NCBI GenBank assembly: GCA_038380435.1
Contig: JAWZYU010000019.1
Span: 23,523,801 to 23,587,800, forward strand
DNA: 64,000 nucleotides
Reading direction: 5' to 3'
Origin: Ryuthela nishihirai
Taxonomy: Eukaryota > Arthropoda > Arachnida > Araneae > Heptathelidae
Shown here: piece after piece, positions 32,527 through 44,176 of the stretch
Position numbering within the stretch: position 1 is the first letter of the stretch
Layout of the letters: every line of letters starts with the position of its first letter
Made by a program: the position numbers and the translations under genes
The notes under the pieces: model-generated
Told to the model about the DNA's origin: nothing
What the model saw: the letters and a program-made list of their open reading frames with translations, nothing else
Databases searched by the model: none

Positions 32527-32875
32527 AATAATTGAAATGCATTATTAAATTATTCAGTTGATTTATTTTAATTTCAGTTTTTTTGCTTCATTTAATTAAA
32601 TTATTACATTACTTTTCTTTTACGTAAGGGGCAAATTTAGAGATACCCACTGCGCAGAAGTAGGGTCCATGCAGCATAGGGGCGCTCAAATTCCAACTTT
32701 TGAACATAGTCACGTTTATTTATTGAACGAATAGGGCTCCTGGAAATAGGGTGAGCTTAGGGCGCCGCAGATCCTAATTCCGCCGCTTTTTTTATGGTTA
32801 TAGTTGTTAATTGCGTCGTATTAGTAATCTATGGCCATCGACTGTTTTAGAAATTCGATGCGTTGTTCTCAAATA

Positions 32876-33092
32876 CAGTCGCTCAAAAAAGTATCCGAAC
32901 ACTATGGTTGATTACAGAATTCAGAAAAAATATTTGGCAACGATTTTTTTAGAAATTAATGATCTGGCAAACTTCGTGTCACGTGACACTAAAATCACTA
33001 ATTGCCAGATCATTAATTCTAAAAAAACCGTTGCCAGATATTTTTCCTGAATTCTGTAATTAACCATAGTGTTCGATTTTTTTGAGTGTCTG
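32876..33092. mobile_element. MITE-T, diverged
   Basis: Left end CAGTCGCTCAAAAAAGTAT after TA (32874-32875). The right end is mutated to GAGTGTCTG before TA (33093-33094). The central palindrome is imperfect, so this copy is older than those at 52614 and 61473. Confidence 0.9.
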
Positions 33093-33094
33093 TA

Positions 33095-34082
33095 CATCAC
33101 AGTTAGCAATTTCTGCACCAGTGAATGATCAGTCGCATCGGGGAATCCTCACATAAACTGACTTTCGGCGTCTGAAACGAGACATCACTGATCATGCGCT
33201 TTTCGACCATGTTTCGCCTGCTCCTCGATTTTTTTGTTCTGTTAAAAAGAAAAATTAGGTAATCGAAGGTCGGGATAATTGAGGTTTTTCTATAATTGAT
33301 ATTCCATGTAATGACATAGTAAAGGGCAAATTTAATTAATCTTGGCAAATTATTACAAATTTCTTCCAGAGGAATACAGATGCGAAGAGCTTTGCACGCA
33401 GTATCGTTTCAATCTTTAGCAATACTTTTATTTGTACAAAGACAATTTCTATAATTTAATACAGATCTTCTTTTTAGATGAGCATTGGATTATTTGAATC
33501 TCTTGTCAGATTAGAATTAAAATTCGGATTTTCTTTGTCAGATGAGCACTTGCAAACAATTCTAGCGATCAGCAATTCGAGAAAGCAAATGAATCAGTAA
33601 AAGTAGCCTCTTGTATTCTCTATCTTTCGCAGAACAAAAACAGTTGACACCCTTTATTACCTTTGATTACTACCCCTTGCGTCACGCAGTCTTTCTGCAG
33701 ATTCCTTTTCCCATTTCGTTTGCTGTATTTCAAAATAAACGAATAACAATGCGGATCAGCATTTTATCTCGGAAATGATTGTGAGAAAGGTTCAAAGTGG
33801 CAATTTTATGACTTAGCTTTTTCCAGTCTTACCTCTTCATGGATCACTGACAGCCAGACGTACTTTACTACTACTGCCATCACTCCCCTCCCCTTCTTTC
33901 TCCCCCTCCGCCAATCTATGAGAAAGCATATTGCTCAACCATGATTCCGCCTTCCTTCCCATTCTTCTCTTCCACGATCAGGGTAAACTTAACGCTACGG
34001 ATGATACAGCTGTTGAATTACGTCTGAGTGCCGCTCAGGCGTAATTCACAACTCAAAAACTTTATCATCTGTAGCACTCAGG
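33095..34082. other. no gene recognised; imperfect inverted repeat
   Basis: About 33990-34070 holds an imperfect inverted repeat (GCTACGGATGATACAGCT against TTATCATCTGTAGC) around CGTCTGAGTGCCGCTCAGG. The centre may be remnant SINE-A tail. Otherwise featureless. Confidence 0.4.
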
Positions 34083-34588
34083 GACACCAGATCACGAGGA
34101 CCTCAATGGCTCAGAGAAGTTTCGGGAAGGGGATACACTAGACCAGGGGTGGGCAATTGTTTTCGTATCTACACTGCGCATGCGTATTGACGTGGCCGTC
34201 CTAGTGGAAAATACGAGCGAATCTTCGGTCGCGCACGGGAAGGAAATCTCGGTTCAAGGCGGATTTTTCTGACTGTCTTGGCGGGCCACAAAAAACTCTT
34301 AGCGGGCCGCTATTTGTCCACCCCTGCACTAGACAGTATTTGGAGCCTCCCTTTAACGTCATACAGCGTGTTCGTTAACGTGCACAAAGTATAGCTCTCA
34401 TACACACGGACCACGGCTTTAACTTTCCATCCGATGGACGGCGGCCTTCTCAAGCCCATTAGTGTCGCCTTTCTTGACTGAGGGAAAAGTGGTGAGAGTG
34501 CGGAGATAAATTTTAATTCGGCACAGTTTGAACTAGAACATGGGAACTGGAGGTTACGAGCCTGGCGCGCTACCACTGAGCCACCCCC
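34083..34588 (-). mobile_element. SINE-A, old copy interrupted by an hAT MITE
   Basis: Reverse copy. The left part covers GATCACGAGGACC to GGGATACACTAGAC. The right part covers AGTATTTGGAGCCTCCC to the head (GAGCCTGGCGCGCTACC, GAGCCACCCCCACCCCC). The hAT element at 34144 explains the gap. Confidence 0.85.
34144..34326. mobile_element. hAT-Charlie-like MITE, 183 bp
   Basis: Ends CAGGGGTGGGCAA and, on the other strand, CAGGGGTGGACAAATAGC. The GGCGGGCCAC and AGCGGGCCGC segments are typical of this hAT group. Exact duplication CACTAGAC at 34136-34143 and 34327-34334. Confidence 0.93.
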
Positions 34589-36090
34589 ACCCCCACTCCT
34601 CTATATGATAAAGGATTGGTGGCTGGTTTCAAAAGTAATTAATACTTGTTAGAAGAGAGACTGATGAATGAGGAATTGTGAACAGCAATTTGGAACAACA
34701 GAGTAGTCACAAAAATATCGAGATGCATATAATTGCAGAAGAGGATAGTGAGTCACTAGAGACCTTATTGTGTTAAAAAATGATGCGCTTAATGAGGATT
34801 GGATTGATACCATACACCGTTTTGAGAACTAAGAAATAGAGATAATCATCTCTAATGCTGGTACAGCTTGATAGCAAGCGTTATAAGGAGATTATTCGAT
34901 TGAAAAGAAAAAGTACGATTGTTGAGTGGTTCTCTATTCCCGGAAATGATTAACGTGTCATATTTACTTAAATGAAAATATGACAGAAGCAAAAACTTGT
35001 TTTGACAGGAAAGGAATCTTGCTAGAGATAAGGTGTACAAAATATATATGCTATAACACTAAGGAAATATTCATGGAATAATCAAACGAAATATTCACTG
35101 GAAAGGTCTCGTGACTAATATACTCGAACGAGTTTCTCCAGGAGTTTCTTTTTTTAGTTCAATTTTTAAAATAATGACTTCTTACCTAAACCTTCGATGA
35201 CTTTCCTCTCTTGGGATGAAGTCGTAATCACCGTGAACACTTCACATAAGTATTCTCCTTTACAGAAATGGGATTTCAGCATTCCATAGTTCAAAATCAT
35301 TTCGAACATCATTAGTTCCAAGTCATATTGCACACTCCGACGATATTATACATTATTGCTCTATCACGTGGATGTTTTGTTTGAGAATTGTAACGTATAC
35401 AGGTAGCCGAGAAATATTTAAAGTGAATTGGCGAAAATTTCTAATACATCAGTCTATTTTGAGAATGTTTCAGATACGATTTTGCTCCAGAAAGGCCTAA
35501 ATGACGCAGTTACAAATCCCATAACAAGATTTAGGAAAAGAAACTTGGGTTTAATTTTCTTCGAGTGTTGGGGCAGATTTCTAATATGAAATTATATACA
35601 CTCCGTTATCATTGAGTTAGATCACTCAACACATAGAGTGTGAAGCTTCTTGCCCTTGAGATCAAATAATTACTTGAACCACGACCTGGTATGGATGATA
35701 CTAATTTATGATATATATCTGGAGGTAACATTCAGCCAAGCTGACTCTAAGCCTTCTAGTGTTAAGTAACAATGGCTCCTAAATCAGCTCATCGGATTAC
35801 CATTTCGTAGCTAGAATGTATGCGAATGTCCGTATTTAAAATCGCTCCGCGGATAAAAAAATTTATGTTAATGCAGATAGGGGGAGGGAGGCAGAAAAAT
35901 TAATGCTTTATGATAAAAATATTCGAACTTTTCCTTCAGATGGAGCTTTTTGTTAATGAGCGCAGTTTATTTTATAATCATAACATAATGCAACTAAGGA
36001 TGTCCGAAAACAAAACGAAAAAAAAGGAAACTTATGAGTAAAAAAATACACGAAGAAATATGTTTTTTCATGTAAGTAAATAAATATAAA
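34589..36090. other. no recognised feature
   Basis: About 1.5 kb of AT-rich sequence without frames of note or repeat ends. Confidence 0.4.
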
Positions 36091-36205
36091 TGGTGCCATC
36101 CTCTCAGACCTTCTACTGTGGCATATAAACTGACAGGCTCCTGTCAGACCTCTGTGGCAAGCAGCTGCTTGAGGGGGTATTTATTTATTTTATTTATTTA
36201 TACTT
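36091..36205 (+). mobile_element. SINE-B, 3' part
   Basis: Starts GGTGCCATCCTCTCAGACC and runs to GAGGGGGTATTTATTTATTTT. The head is missing. Confidence 0.92.
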
Positions 36206-36507
36206 CTGAAAACAAAACAAACCGCAAAAAAAAAAAACAAGAATACTTTTCCTAAGAAAAAGGAAAACATAGATTTTTGCTATACCTTATATTATTCAAT
36301 ATAAATTAAATTTTCCTTCCCTTTTTCCAGACAGAGATTTTTATCAATTGAAAATAAAATTGTCCACAAATTACATTTGACGCAAATTATTATAGAATTT
36401 GCAAAAATTAAAGCAAAGTAAATTTCATTTCTATTATTTTTAATGTGTTTTATTATAATGATAACTATGAACATACATTGTACAATGCAATGAAATTATT
36501 GAAGAGG
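36206..36507. other. AT-rich spacer
   Basis: Nothing recognisable. It is the AT-rich flank of the GC-rich block that follows. Confidence 0.4.
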
Positions 36508-36519
36508 TTAATTTTTATA

Positions 36520-36818
36520 TATGAGGGCGCCAATTTTCTCCTCATATCCCACTACGACCGTCTCTAGCGATGTGATCATCGCAGGCCAGGTGGCGATCGC
36601 TGTTGTCTTCGAGTGAAGATGACGAGGTAGATAAATGGCGCCTCTGCCGTCGACACGTGTGAGCGGCGCCAAAGTGTTGCTCACCGAGCCCCTCCCAGTG
36701 AAGCGGACACACCCGCGTCTGCCTCCGTCCGTTGTTGCGTGCCTAGTCATCGCCAGCAACAGTGACACACACACCTGCGGGGCCGCTTCAGCCGAGTGAA
36801 TCGGCCATGCATGTAAGT
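36520..36818 (+). other. GC-rich block ending in a splice-donor consensus; candidate first exon
   Basis: The only GC- and CpG-rich stretch of this size outside SINEs. It contains GGCGATCGCTG, GCCGTCGACACGTGTGAGCGG and CACCCGCGTCTGCC. It ends GGCCATGCAT followed by GTAAGT at 36813-36818, a perfect metazoan 5' splice site. No repeat family from this window matches it. An untranslated or barely coding first exon of a host gene on the plus strand, with its promoter nearby, is possible. The minus-strand frame over the same block (36508-36774) is probably due to base composition. No downstream exon is identifiable. Confidence 0.3.
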
Positions 36819-37344
36819 GCCACCTGTAGGAGTCAATTGGCGGTGGGAGGCTCGCTATTGTTAGGGCGTTACATCGAGTTTAGCTCCTTGAAGAGGTTAA
36901 AAGTTTTCGTTTTGGTGCTCAATTCTAGGTCGATAATACAAAAGAGGATAAATCAACGCCTCGCATTTGCTTCGTTTTTATATCCTTGTTCTCTTTAACT
37001 GGATCTCATTTCAACAACAAAGCTTTCGTTAGCTGATCAACCAAGGATATTCTTTTTTGTCTATAGTAATAAATAAGCTTTGATTGAGAAGTCCTGAGAA
37101 AACCAGTTTAAATTTTCACCGACCTCGAAAAATATTTATTCGGTGTTTTACTGCTACCACTATTATTATTGTTGTACTTCACCCGCTATCACCTTCTTCA
37201 CCTTTTAAGCTTGGGCGTAGTCAGGATATTTATCTTGGATCTGCGTTCTGTACGACGTAAAAGTAAGAGACACGCGTTTCCGATTGAGAGACAATAGACG
37301 ATATTCCCCCTAACTTTTTGAAATTTAAAAAATAAATATGCATG
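36819..37344. other. no recognised feature
   Basis: Would be intron if the donor at 36813 is real. No acceptor or exon is identifiable. Confidence 0.3.
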
Positions 37345-37528
37345 TCATCGTAGCCGGATCTACTGAGAGAAATGCTGTAGGAGGGGGGGGGGGGGGTAGC
37401 CGGATCTACTGAGAGAAATGCTGTAGGAGGGGGGGGCGTAGCCGGATCTACTGAGAGAAATGCTGTAGGAGGGGGGGGGGGCGTAGCCGGATCTACTGAG
37501 AGAAATGCTGTAGGAGGGGGGGGAGGTC
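37345..37528 (+). repeat. G-run minisatellite, ~45-bp unit, four copies
   Basis: Unit: GTAGCCGGATCTACTGAGAG, then AAATGCTGTAGGA, then 7-14 G. The non-G parts look identical in all four copies while G-run length varies. Plus-strand runs could form G-quadruplexes. The array looks young. Confidence 0.92.
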
Positions 37529-38629
37529 ATGGGAATCGTGACTAACTCGAAAAATTTTAATAACTAGAATGGAGGCGAAAAATTGGTAAACACATTTACA
37601 CTATTCTAGAAAAGATTAAATTTCTACGTTTTGTTAATAGCAATTCAGCTGCCAAACTGTATAAAATTTGCATTGAATTAATTAATGGAAAAATGTGACA
37701 AAGATCATAATCAAAACTATTAAAATCTCGATTTTTTAGCAATATTCGTTCAATACTTAAAGAGTTATGGAAGTTAGAAATTTCACAACAGTAATGATAA
37801 TGTGTCCTAATTTACCACAGAAATTAAGATCTGAATAATAAGCACACCAATCCAGGGCCGCACCAAGGCAGGTAAGGATGAGCAGTCGCCCAGGGCGTCA
37901 AAGGCAGAGGGGCGCCGCGACGTGTTTAATCAAATAACATTGTAATTTTTTTCTTTTCCATTTACAAGACTTAATAATTGTTGTGTAGTACTCGCACTTG
38001 AAACTTGTAAAATATATTAAAATATAAAATCATGATTCTCCTGATCACTATGTCCAAATGGACTAAATTTAAATTTGTGTACGTGCAAATTTTTGCACTT
38101 GTTAAATTAGAAGGGTCGACAGGCGCCAAATGATTTTCTTGCACAGGGAACCGAAAGAGCTGAGAATGGCATTGCATCCATCCCATGATTTAAACGATAG
38201 ATAGATTCCGAAAAGTTCCCGTGTAAATCGAAATCATGCAAAACTTATGGAAAAAAGGAGGATAGGTTCCAAAACAAAAAAATCCTTACCATTAATAAAA
38301 TGTGCGTTGAAAGTTTTATTTATACATATTTATCTCAAAGTTCAGCAGTAATAATAAGCATTAATGTAACATTATTTTGTGCTTTATTTGCATTAATACA
38401 GATAAAGCTTATTAATTCCTCATATGTTTCATTTTTGGTCGCTAAAAATATATTCATCGTTAATGTAGATGTAAACTATCGAGTTTGAAAGCGAATTGGA
38501 AAGGATATTTATGAACTGAATATTAATTAGAATTCACATTTATACCAACATTTAATGCTTCATTTTGCAAAATTAGTATATTTTATGAAACAGTATACTT
38601 AGAATCAACTGTATTTAGCCTATATAATA
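37529..38629. other. no gene recognised
   Basis: A fragment near 37854-37920 (CAGGGCCGCACCAAGGCAG, then GGGGCGCCGCG) looks like one end of an hAT-type MITE; no partner end found. The rest is AT-rich. Confidence 0.35.
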
Positions 38630-38637
38630 GTCTAGAA

Positions 38638-38964
38638 CAGTGGTTCTCAACCTTTTATGCTTCACGCACTCCCCGGAAATGTGTATGTAACTGGCGTACT
38701 TCTTGTATATATAGATAAAACTATAGTTATAGTATAACAATGGGAATAAAATAAAACATATATATATATACACATTAAATTTTGCATTCATAAATTACAT
38801 ATATCGATAAACACAAAAAATGGCATAAACAATTTAACAAATCTTATAAAATTATAGACATTTTACTGGGTAATCAGTGAAATGGACTTCATTCAGGCGA
38901 CTTTTGAGCTCTCACGGCGTACCCCAAAAAATTTTACCGCGTAACCCACATTGAGAACCCCCTA
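38638..38964. mobile_element. hAT MITE, 327 bp, relative of the hAT at 41417
   Basis: Left end CAGTGGTTCTCAACC. The right end read inward is TAGGGGGTTCTCAATG. Exact 8-bp duplication GTCTAGAA at 38630-38637 and 38965-38972 (hAT-type nTCTAGAn). Its inner sequence (ATAACTATAGTTTTATCT region, GCGTACCCC and GAGAGCTCAAAAGTCGC homologues) matches the two ends of the larger element in inverse order, so it is an internal-deletion derivative. Confidence 0.93.
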
Positions 38965-38972
38965 GTCTAGAA

Positions 38973-39825
38973 ACTTGCTGCTAAAAATAAGATAAAACAC
39001 GATTTTTATTAGCCTCAAAAATTTCAGTGTAGAAAAGTCAGATCTCGTTCCCAATTCAAAACAGGCTACATTTCATTAAGATGTCGCGAAAAAGATTGTA
39101 TTACAATGGCAAGAATACAATTTTAGAGAGAGAATAAAACATAACTTGTTACAGATGACGATTTTTTAACACAGGAATTTACCAATATCTGTTTAATCTT
39201 GAAAATAAATGATGTCACTTAATACCATTTAACTGTTTTTTACTTTGGGATGACAATTTAGTAATCTCCCTTGACACTATTACCATTGGTACTCCATAAA
39301 AAGTATTATATCTAATACATTTAAAAAAATCTAAATCCGGACTGTGTAAAACAGATTCCATAATCGTGTAAAACTGAACTGCTTGCATTTTCTTGACCGT
39401 GTAAAACCGAAGCTGTTTAAATTAAGTGCCGTGTAAATCTAATGATGGGTATGAATGATTATTTCAGTATTAGACAATTTTCAATTGTTTTGTTTTATAA
39501 AACACGCTAATTTGCTGTTATAATAATTTGTTATTCAAGCTTCATAACTCTTTAAATATTGAATAAATATTGTTGAAAGACGAGATTAAACTGATTTGAT
39601 TACGATCTTTAATAAGTGTTCAGTCACATTTTACCATTCAATGTATATTTCAAAAGTGATAGAACATCGCAGTTAAGTTCTTATTAACATTTATGCAATT
39701 ATACCTAATTTATATTATATTAGAAATTTCGTTAACATTACAGTTTTAAAATTAATATAAATGCATGAATTAAATCACATTTGAAATGTGGATTACTATC
39801 GTGGGAAGGATCATAGTACAGTCAT
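38973..39825. other. AT-rich, no recognised feature
   Basis: Three short phrases near 39345-39440 repeat TGTGTAAAAC or TGTAAATC; otherwise nothing. Confidence 0.4.
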
Positions 39826-40250
39826 ATTAAATCACTTATTATTACACAAAATAAAATAATTAGATGTACATTGAAAAAGAAAAAATATGACAGTGTTAGA
39901 TCTTATCATAATAATTTGAATATTCTTCAATTAAGGAAATTGTATGTTTATAACATTATGCTATATATTAGAAAACATCATAAAGATAATAATGTTAAAT
40001 CCTTTAATCGTAATACGAGATCAAATGATTACAATAATCTAATTGTTCCACACCCTAAAAAAAAAGTATTGCGCAGACACTTTAAATATATATATATATT
40101 TGGCATCGAAATTTTTTAACAAATTGCCGGGAATAATAAAAAATGAAATTAAAATATATAAATTTTCCACTTTATTAAAAATATGGATTAATGAAATTAT
40201 TGGCATCGAAATATTCCTTAAGAAAAATTATTAAATTATTGTTTATTTGC
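39826..40250 (+). pseudogene. LINE ORF2 C-terminal fragment
   Basis: Shows the conserved C-terminal block seen after non-LTR reverse transcriptases: LQLRKLYVYN, NTRSNDYNNLIVPHPKKKVL, then (frame-shifted) ASKFFNKLPGIIKNEIK and FSTLLKIWI. The frameshift lies in a TA run near 40090. The reverse transcriptase core is absent. It is either the end of a truncated LINE or an old deletion copy. Confidence 0.65.
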
Positions 40251-40458
40251 TGTGATATATAAATGGGTTGAATATTGGTACTCTTTATGAATCAATAGTC
40301 ATTTTAAATTGTGAAATTTAATTCTTACCTAGAAATAAATAAATTTTATTTAATTTATATTTTCATAAAATTGCAATTCCACAGGCGAGTATGATATTCT
40401 TGTGGATGGTTGATATTCCAAATATCATTTGTAATAACAAATAAATGATTAAGAATAT

Positions 40459-40999
40459 TGTTACGACAGATGAACGAGCAACAGTGACTTCATGACTTAA
40501 CGTGACTTGAACCCTCGTGTGTGCTTCTACGTGAGATTCAATTTAGCCAACGAATTGGAACTTAGAACGATTCAGAAGAATAAAAAAGATAGCAGTGCAG
40601 TGTGTTAAAGTTGTGAGATCTGAAAGGACGTTCAGATGATCTGATTCAGTGCGCGTTAAGTGAAAATAATTAATATATTTATTAGTGTGTGCGCGGGTGT
40701 TTGTTTCCTGTTGTTAGTAATAAAAGTTTAGTGAATTAGCACAGGACGAGAGTTTGTTTACGTGTGAAGGTATTCAAGTGACATGGTAAACAAAGTGAAG
40801 AGGTAGTATTTTAGTAGAACAGAGAGAGCTGATATTGTATGCTCTGTACAAAAAGGTTAATGACTTATGTATGATAGTAGTTAATTTGTTTATAAAATAC
40901 TTCATCCATATTTTTCTAACATTTTGCAATGGTAATTGGTTTGAAAATATAGTTATTAATGCTCACGCTCAGTGCCTATCCATTTTAAAATTCGCAACA
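40459..40999 (+). repeat. solo LTR related to the 47-51 kb retroelement
   Basis: Starts TGTTACGACAG and ends TTCGCAACA, the same termini as the complete element. It is 541 bp against 643 bp, with a diverged 5' half and closer 3' half (GACGAGAGTTTGTTTACG, AATACTTCATCCATATTT, CTCACGCTCAGTG). ATAT flanks both sides (40455-40458, 41000-41003). A solo LTR with duplication implies a former full element lost by LTR recombination. Confidence 0.9.
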
Positions 41000-41196
41000 A
41001 TATCATATATTTTATTACTTAACAAAGGTATAATTAAACATATAAAAGAACTGCATTATAAAATTTGTACAGATGAAACCAATTAATATTTCATTTATGT
41101 GGGAACTCAAATTGCATAAAATGTAAATTGTACGAAATGCAAAATGGAATAATAAAAGTTGAATTGAAACTGAATTGAGAAATTGAAATTTGAACA

Positions 41197-41416
41197 GCTG
41201 TTAGGTGATATGGAAGTCTTGCTTCAAAGCCATTTATAGGGTGTTCTTTAACGTTTAAGGTTACCACCTTCTTAAGAATTAGTAAAAGAAAGAGCATCTG
41301 CAATGTTTTTATATACATTTATTTTTCGAACTCTTCACACTCTTCTCATTAACACAGAACCACGGCTTAATGTCTCATCCGAGGGACGGCGGTATTTCTA
41401 AGCTCATCGTCTACCC
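41197..41416 (-). mobile_element. SINE-A, old fragment split by an insertion
   Basis: Pieces ACAGCTGTTAGGTGATATGG to GTGTTCTTTAACGTTTAA and AACCACGGCTTAATGTCTC to AAGCTCATCGTC belong to one reverse copy. About 70 bp of foreign sequence (41262-41335) lies between them. The hAT element at 41417 cut off its head side. Confidence 0.75.
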
Positions 41417-41785
41417 TAGGGGTTCTTAAGGTGGGGTACGCGGTAAAAGTTTTTGGGGTACGCCGTGAGAGCTCAAAAGTCGCTAGTCTAGTAACACAGT
41501 CGCTAGTCTAGTAACACAGTCGCTAAGTTGGCAACACTGCTATTGATTAATTTCTGAGAACCGAGGGACGAAGCGCGGCGCTGTAGTTCATGTCTGTACA
41601 CGTTTGTCAATCCTCCCTTCCTACCTGAGAGCCGAACCTACCCGAACAGCTCGTCCAGTCAAAACATCCATTCTAAGTGAGTGATGTGCCTTCTTACTTC
41701 TCTATGTATTTGTTGTGATTTATTTCACTTGCTATGCTTAAAGTTATTTTTAGTCTTCAGTTTACTGTGAAGTTAAATGAACGTG

Positions 41786-42045
41786 TTTCTAAAGTGCCTT
41801 GAAACATGAACATGGATGTGTATATTCTGTAAAAAAAGGTTAATGACTTATGTATGATAGTAGTTAATTTGTTTATAAAATACTTCATCCATATTTATGT
41901 AACAATTTGCAATGTATTGTAATTGGTTTGAAAATATGTTTTCAAGGTTCATGTTTCAAGGCACTTTAGAACATGGATGTGTTTCTAAAATGCCTTGAAA
42001 CATGAACATGGATCTAAAGTGCCTTGAAACATGGATAAATGGATA
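41786..42045. repeat. repeated and inverted AAAGTGCCTTGAAACATG block
   Basis: Direct copies near 41790, 41975 and 42018 and an inverted copy near 41952 surround the LTR fragment. The inverted pair could form a hairpin with the LTR fragment as loop. Confidence 0.75.
41829..41945 (+). repeat. LTR 3' fragment
   Basis: GTTAATGACTTATGTATGATAG through AATACTTCATCCATATTTATG to TTGGTTTGAAAATATG matches the 3' half of the solo LTR at 40459 more closely than the 47-kb LTRs. It lies inside the hAT 5' region and stops short of the LTR end. Confidence 0.8.
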
Positions 42046-42419
42046 ATTGATAAATGAATAATTAAGAAGAAATGTAATGTGCTGCCGGAGCCGATTGTTT
42101 CTATATCTACGATACGTCATCATCCCATGTGAGTAAAAAGGTAAGCAGGTAACTAAAAGAACGTTAAATGTTAAACAATCAAGTGATAAAAAAATTAAAA
42201 ACATAAATATCATGATTCATTTTATAATTTGGCTTTACATGGACAGGAAATTTAGTAGAACCAAATCCACAGTGCGTTGTTTGCTCTGAAGTCCTGTCAC
42301 AAAATTCTATGAAACCGTCTCTTTTTATGGCGACACTTTGAAACAAAACATGAGCATTTAACAAATAAGCCCTTAAGCTATTTTGAACGTGTTTTTTCTG
42401 AAGACTTTTTTCTGGTGTA

Positions 42420-43940
42420 GAAGAAAATGAAAGTGCACTTAAAGCGTCTTACAAAGTAAGCTTTCAAATTGCCAAAGCCTGAAAAGGCACACAATAGGCG
42501 AGTCACTTATTCTTCCAGCAGCTGAAGAAATAGCTTCTTGTAAGTCTTGTAGCATCTTGTCAGAACTATTCCTTTGTCAAACGACACAGTTTCCAGGAGA
42601 ATTAAAGATATGGCCTGCAATATTAAGGACCAACTCATTCAAGTTATTCAGTGTAGCCCGTGGTTTGCCATACAAGTGGATGAGTCGACAGACGTAGCTG
42701 GTCTGCTCAATTACTTGATTTTGTGCGTGGAAAATTCCAGGATGCAATAATTGAAGATATTTTATTTTGTAAGCCTCTCAAAACTTCTACTACTGGTGAG
42801 GATTTTTTTAATAAGATTGAGTCATTTTTTGCCGAAAACAACCTTGAATGGAAATATTGTATTTCTGTATGTACTGACGGAGCAAAAGCAATGAGTGGTT
42901 ATATCACAGGACTAGCAGGTCGTATAAAACAAGTTGCACCAGAATTAAGTTCACTCATTGTTATCTTCACCGTGAAGCGCTGATAGCTACATTTCTCCCT
43001 AATGATTTGAAAAGAGTTCTGGATCAAAGTGTACAAATGGTGAATTTCATCAAAACCCGACCATTTGAAGTCTCGACTTTTTTCAATTATGTGTGAAGAA
43101 ATGGGTAGTCTGCATAAGAGATTGCTGTTTCACACAGAAGTGCGTTGGTTGTCACGAGGAAACGTTCTTTGCCATTTATTTGAACTCCACAATGAAGTAC
43201 ATCTTTTTTACATGGACCACGAGTTTCGACTTTCTTTGAGACTACAAGACTTGGACTGGCTTTTACGGTTAGCATATTTGGCTGATATTTTTGAAAATAT
43301 GAATATTTTGAACTTATCATTGCAAGGAGACAATGCTGATGTGTTCTATGTTGAGAAGAAAACAGAGGTCATGATAAAAAAAAATTCTCTCTGGGAAAAC
43401 GGAATTAAAAAGAACAGCTGTGACGAATTTCAGCGATTAGATTCATTTCCTAAAGAAAATGAGCAAATGATTGCAGACTTTGAAGACATCAGACAACAAA
43501 TAATCGTTCACTTAAGCAGTCTTAAAACTCTTATAAGGCAGTATTTTCCACGCCCTGATGAAACGCAAGAATGGATTCGAGACCCCTTCACATTTTATTT
43601 GGAAAAATGTAAGCTTCCACTGTCCGATAAAGAAGAGTTGATTGAGATATCTTGTGACAATAGTTTAAAAAGCATTCATTCCAAAAAGCCATTGATTAGT
43701 TTTTGGATTGGAGAAGGAATGCCCGACTTTGTCAAGAATTGCAGTCAAATATATGTCACCTTTCACAACAACTTATTTATATGAAACTGGTTTTTCACCT
43801 TTAACTGCTTTAAAAATAAATATAGGAACAGGCTGGATGTTGAAGATGACTTGCGACTCTACCTTAACAAGATAACCCCAACCATTGATGAACAGTGCAA
43901 GCGTAAACAAGAGCAAATATTTCACTGTTTACCCAGTGAA
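42420..43940 (+). pseudogene. hAT transposase pseudogene (ZBED5/SCAND3-like)
   Basis: Reads in at least four frames. The front part carries ASYKVSFQIAKA and, near 42665, FAIQVDESTDVAGL, the DEST box with the first catalytic aspartate. The 42723-42983 frame continues KTSTTGEDFFNKIESFF and CISVCTDGAKAMSG, the second catalytic region. The 43065-43784 frame (239 codons) has [19 protein letters not shown], a hallmark of this group, and runs through the helical insertion domain. A shifted tail near 43825-43900 gives RLDVEDDLRLYLNKITPTID, the C-terminal dimerisation region. The N-terminal BED zinc finger is not recognisable. Frameshifts and stops make it dead, though the longest frame is well preserved. 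Confidence 0.9.
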
Positions 43941-44176
43941 ATGTTTATAATTTTATAAGATTTGTTAAATTGTTTATGGCATTTTTGTGTTTATCGATAT
44001 ATGTAATTTATGAATACAAAATTTAATGTGTATATATATATATGTTTTATTTTATTCCCATTGTTATACTATAACTATAGTTTTATCTCTCTGTACAAGG
44101 GGTACGTCAGTTACATACACATTTCCAGGAGGTACGTGAAGCGTAAAAGGTTGAGAACCACTGGTCTAGAGATTAC

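Larger units (their letters stand above)
41417..44163 (+). mobile_element. hAT transposon relic, ZBED5-like
   Basis: Left end TAGGGGTTCTTAAGG, right end read inward CAGTGGTTCTCAACC. Flanks GTCTACCC (41409-41416) and GTCTAGAG (44164-44171) match at six of eight positions; the right one is the hAT-type nTCTAGAn. Ends are shared with the MITEs at 38638 and 55661. The 5' part (41417-42400) holds short tandem repeats, an LTR fragment and inverted copies of AAAGTGCCTTGAAACATG. Confidence 0.88.

Noticed and set aside
32246..32542. Recurring peptide YKLTGSCQTSVASSCLRG
   Set aside because: Translation of SINE-B; it appears wherever that SINE lies and ends in its low-complexity tail.
43087..43320. Minus-strand ORF opposite the hAT transposase
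   Set aside because: Antisense shadow of the well-supported plus-strand transposase frame.
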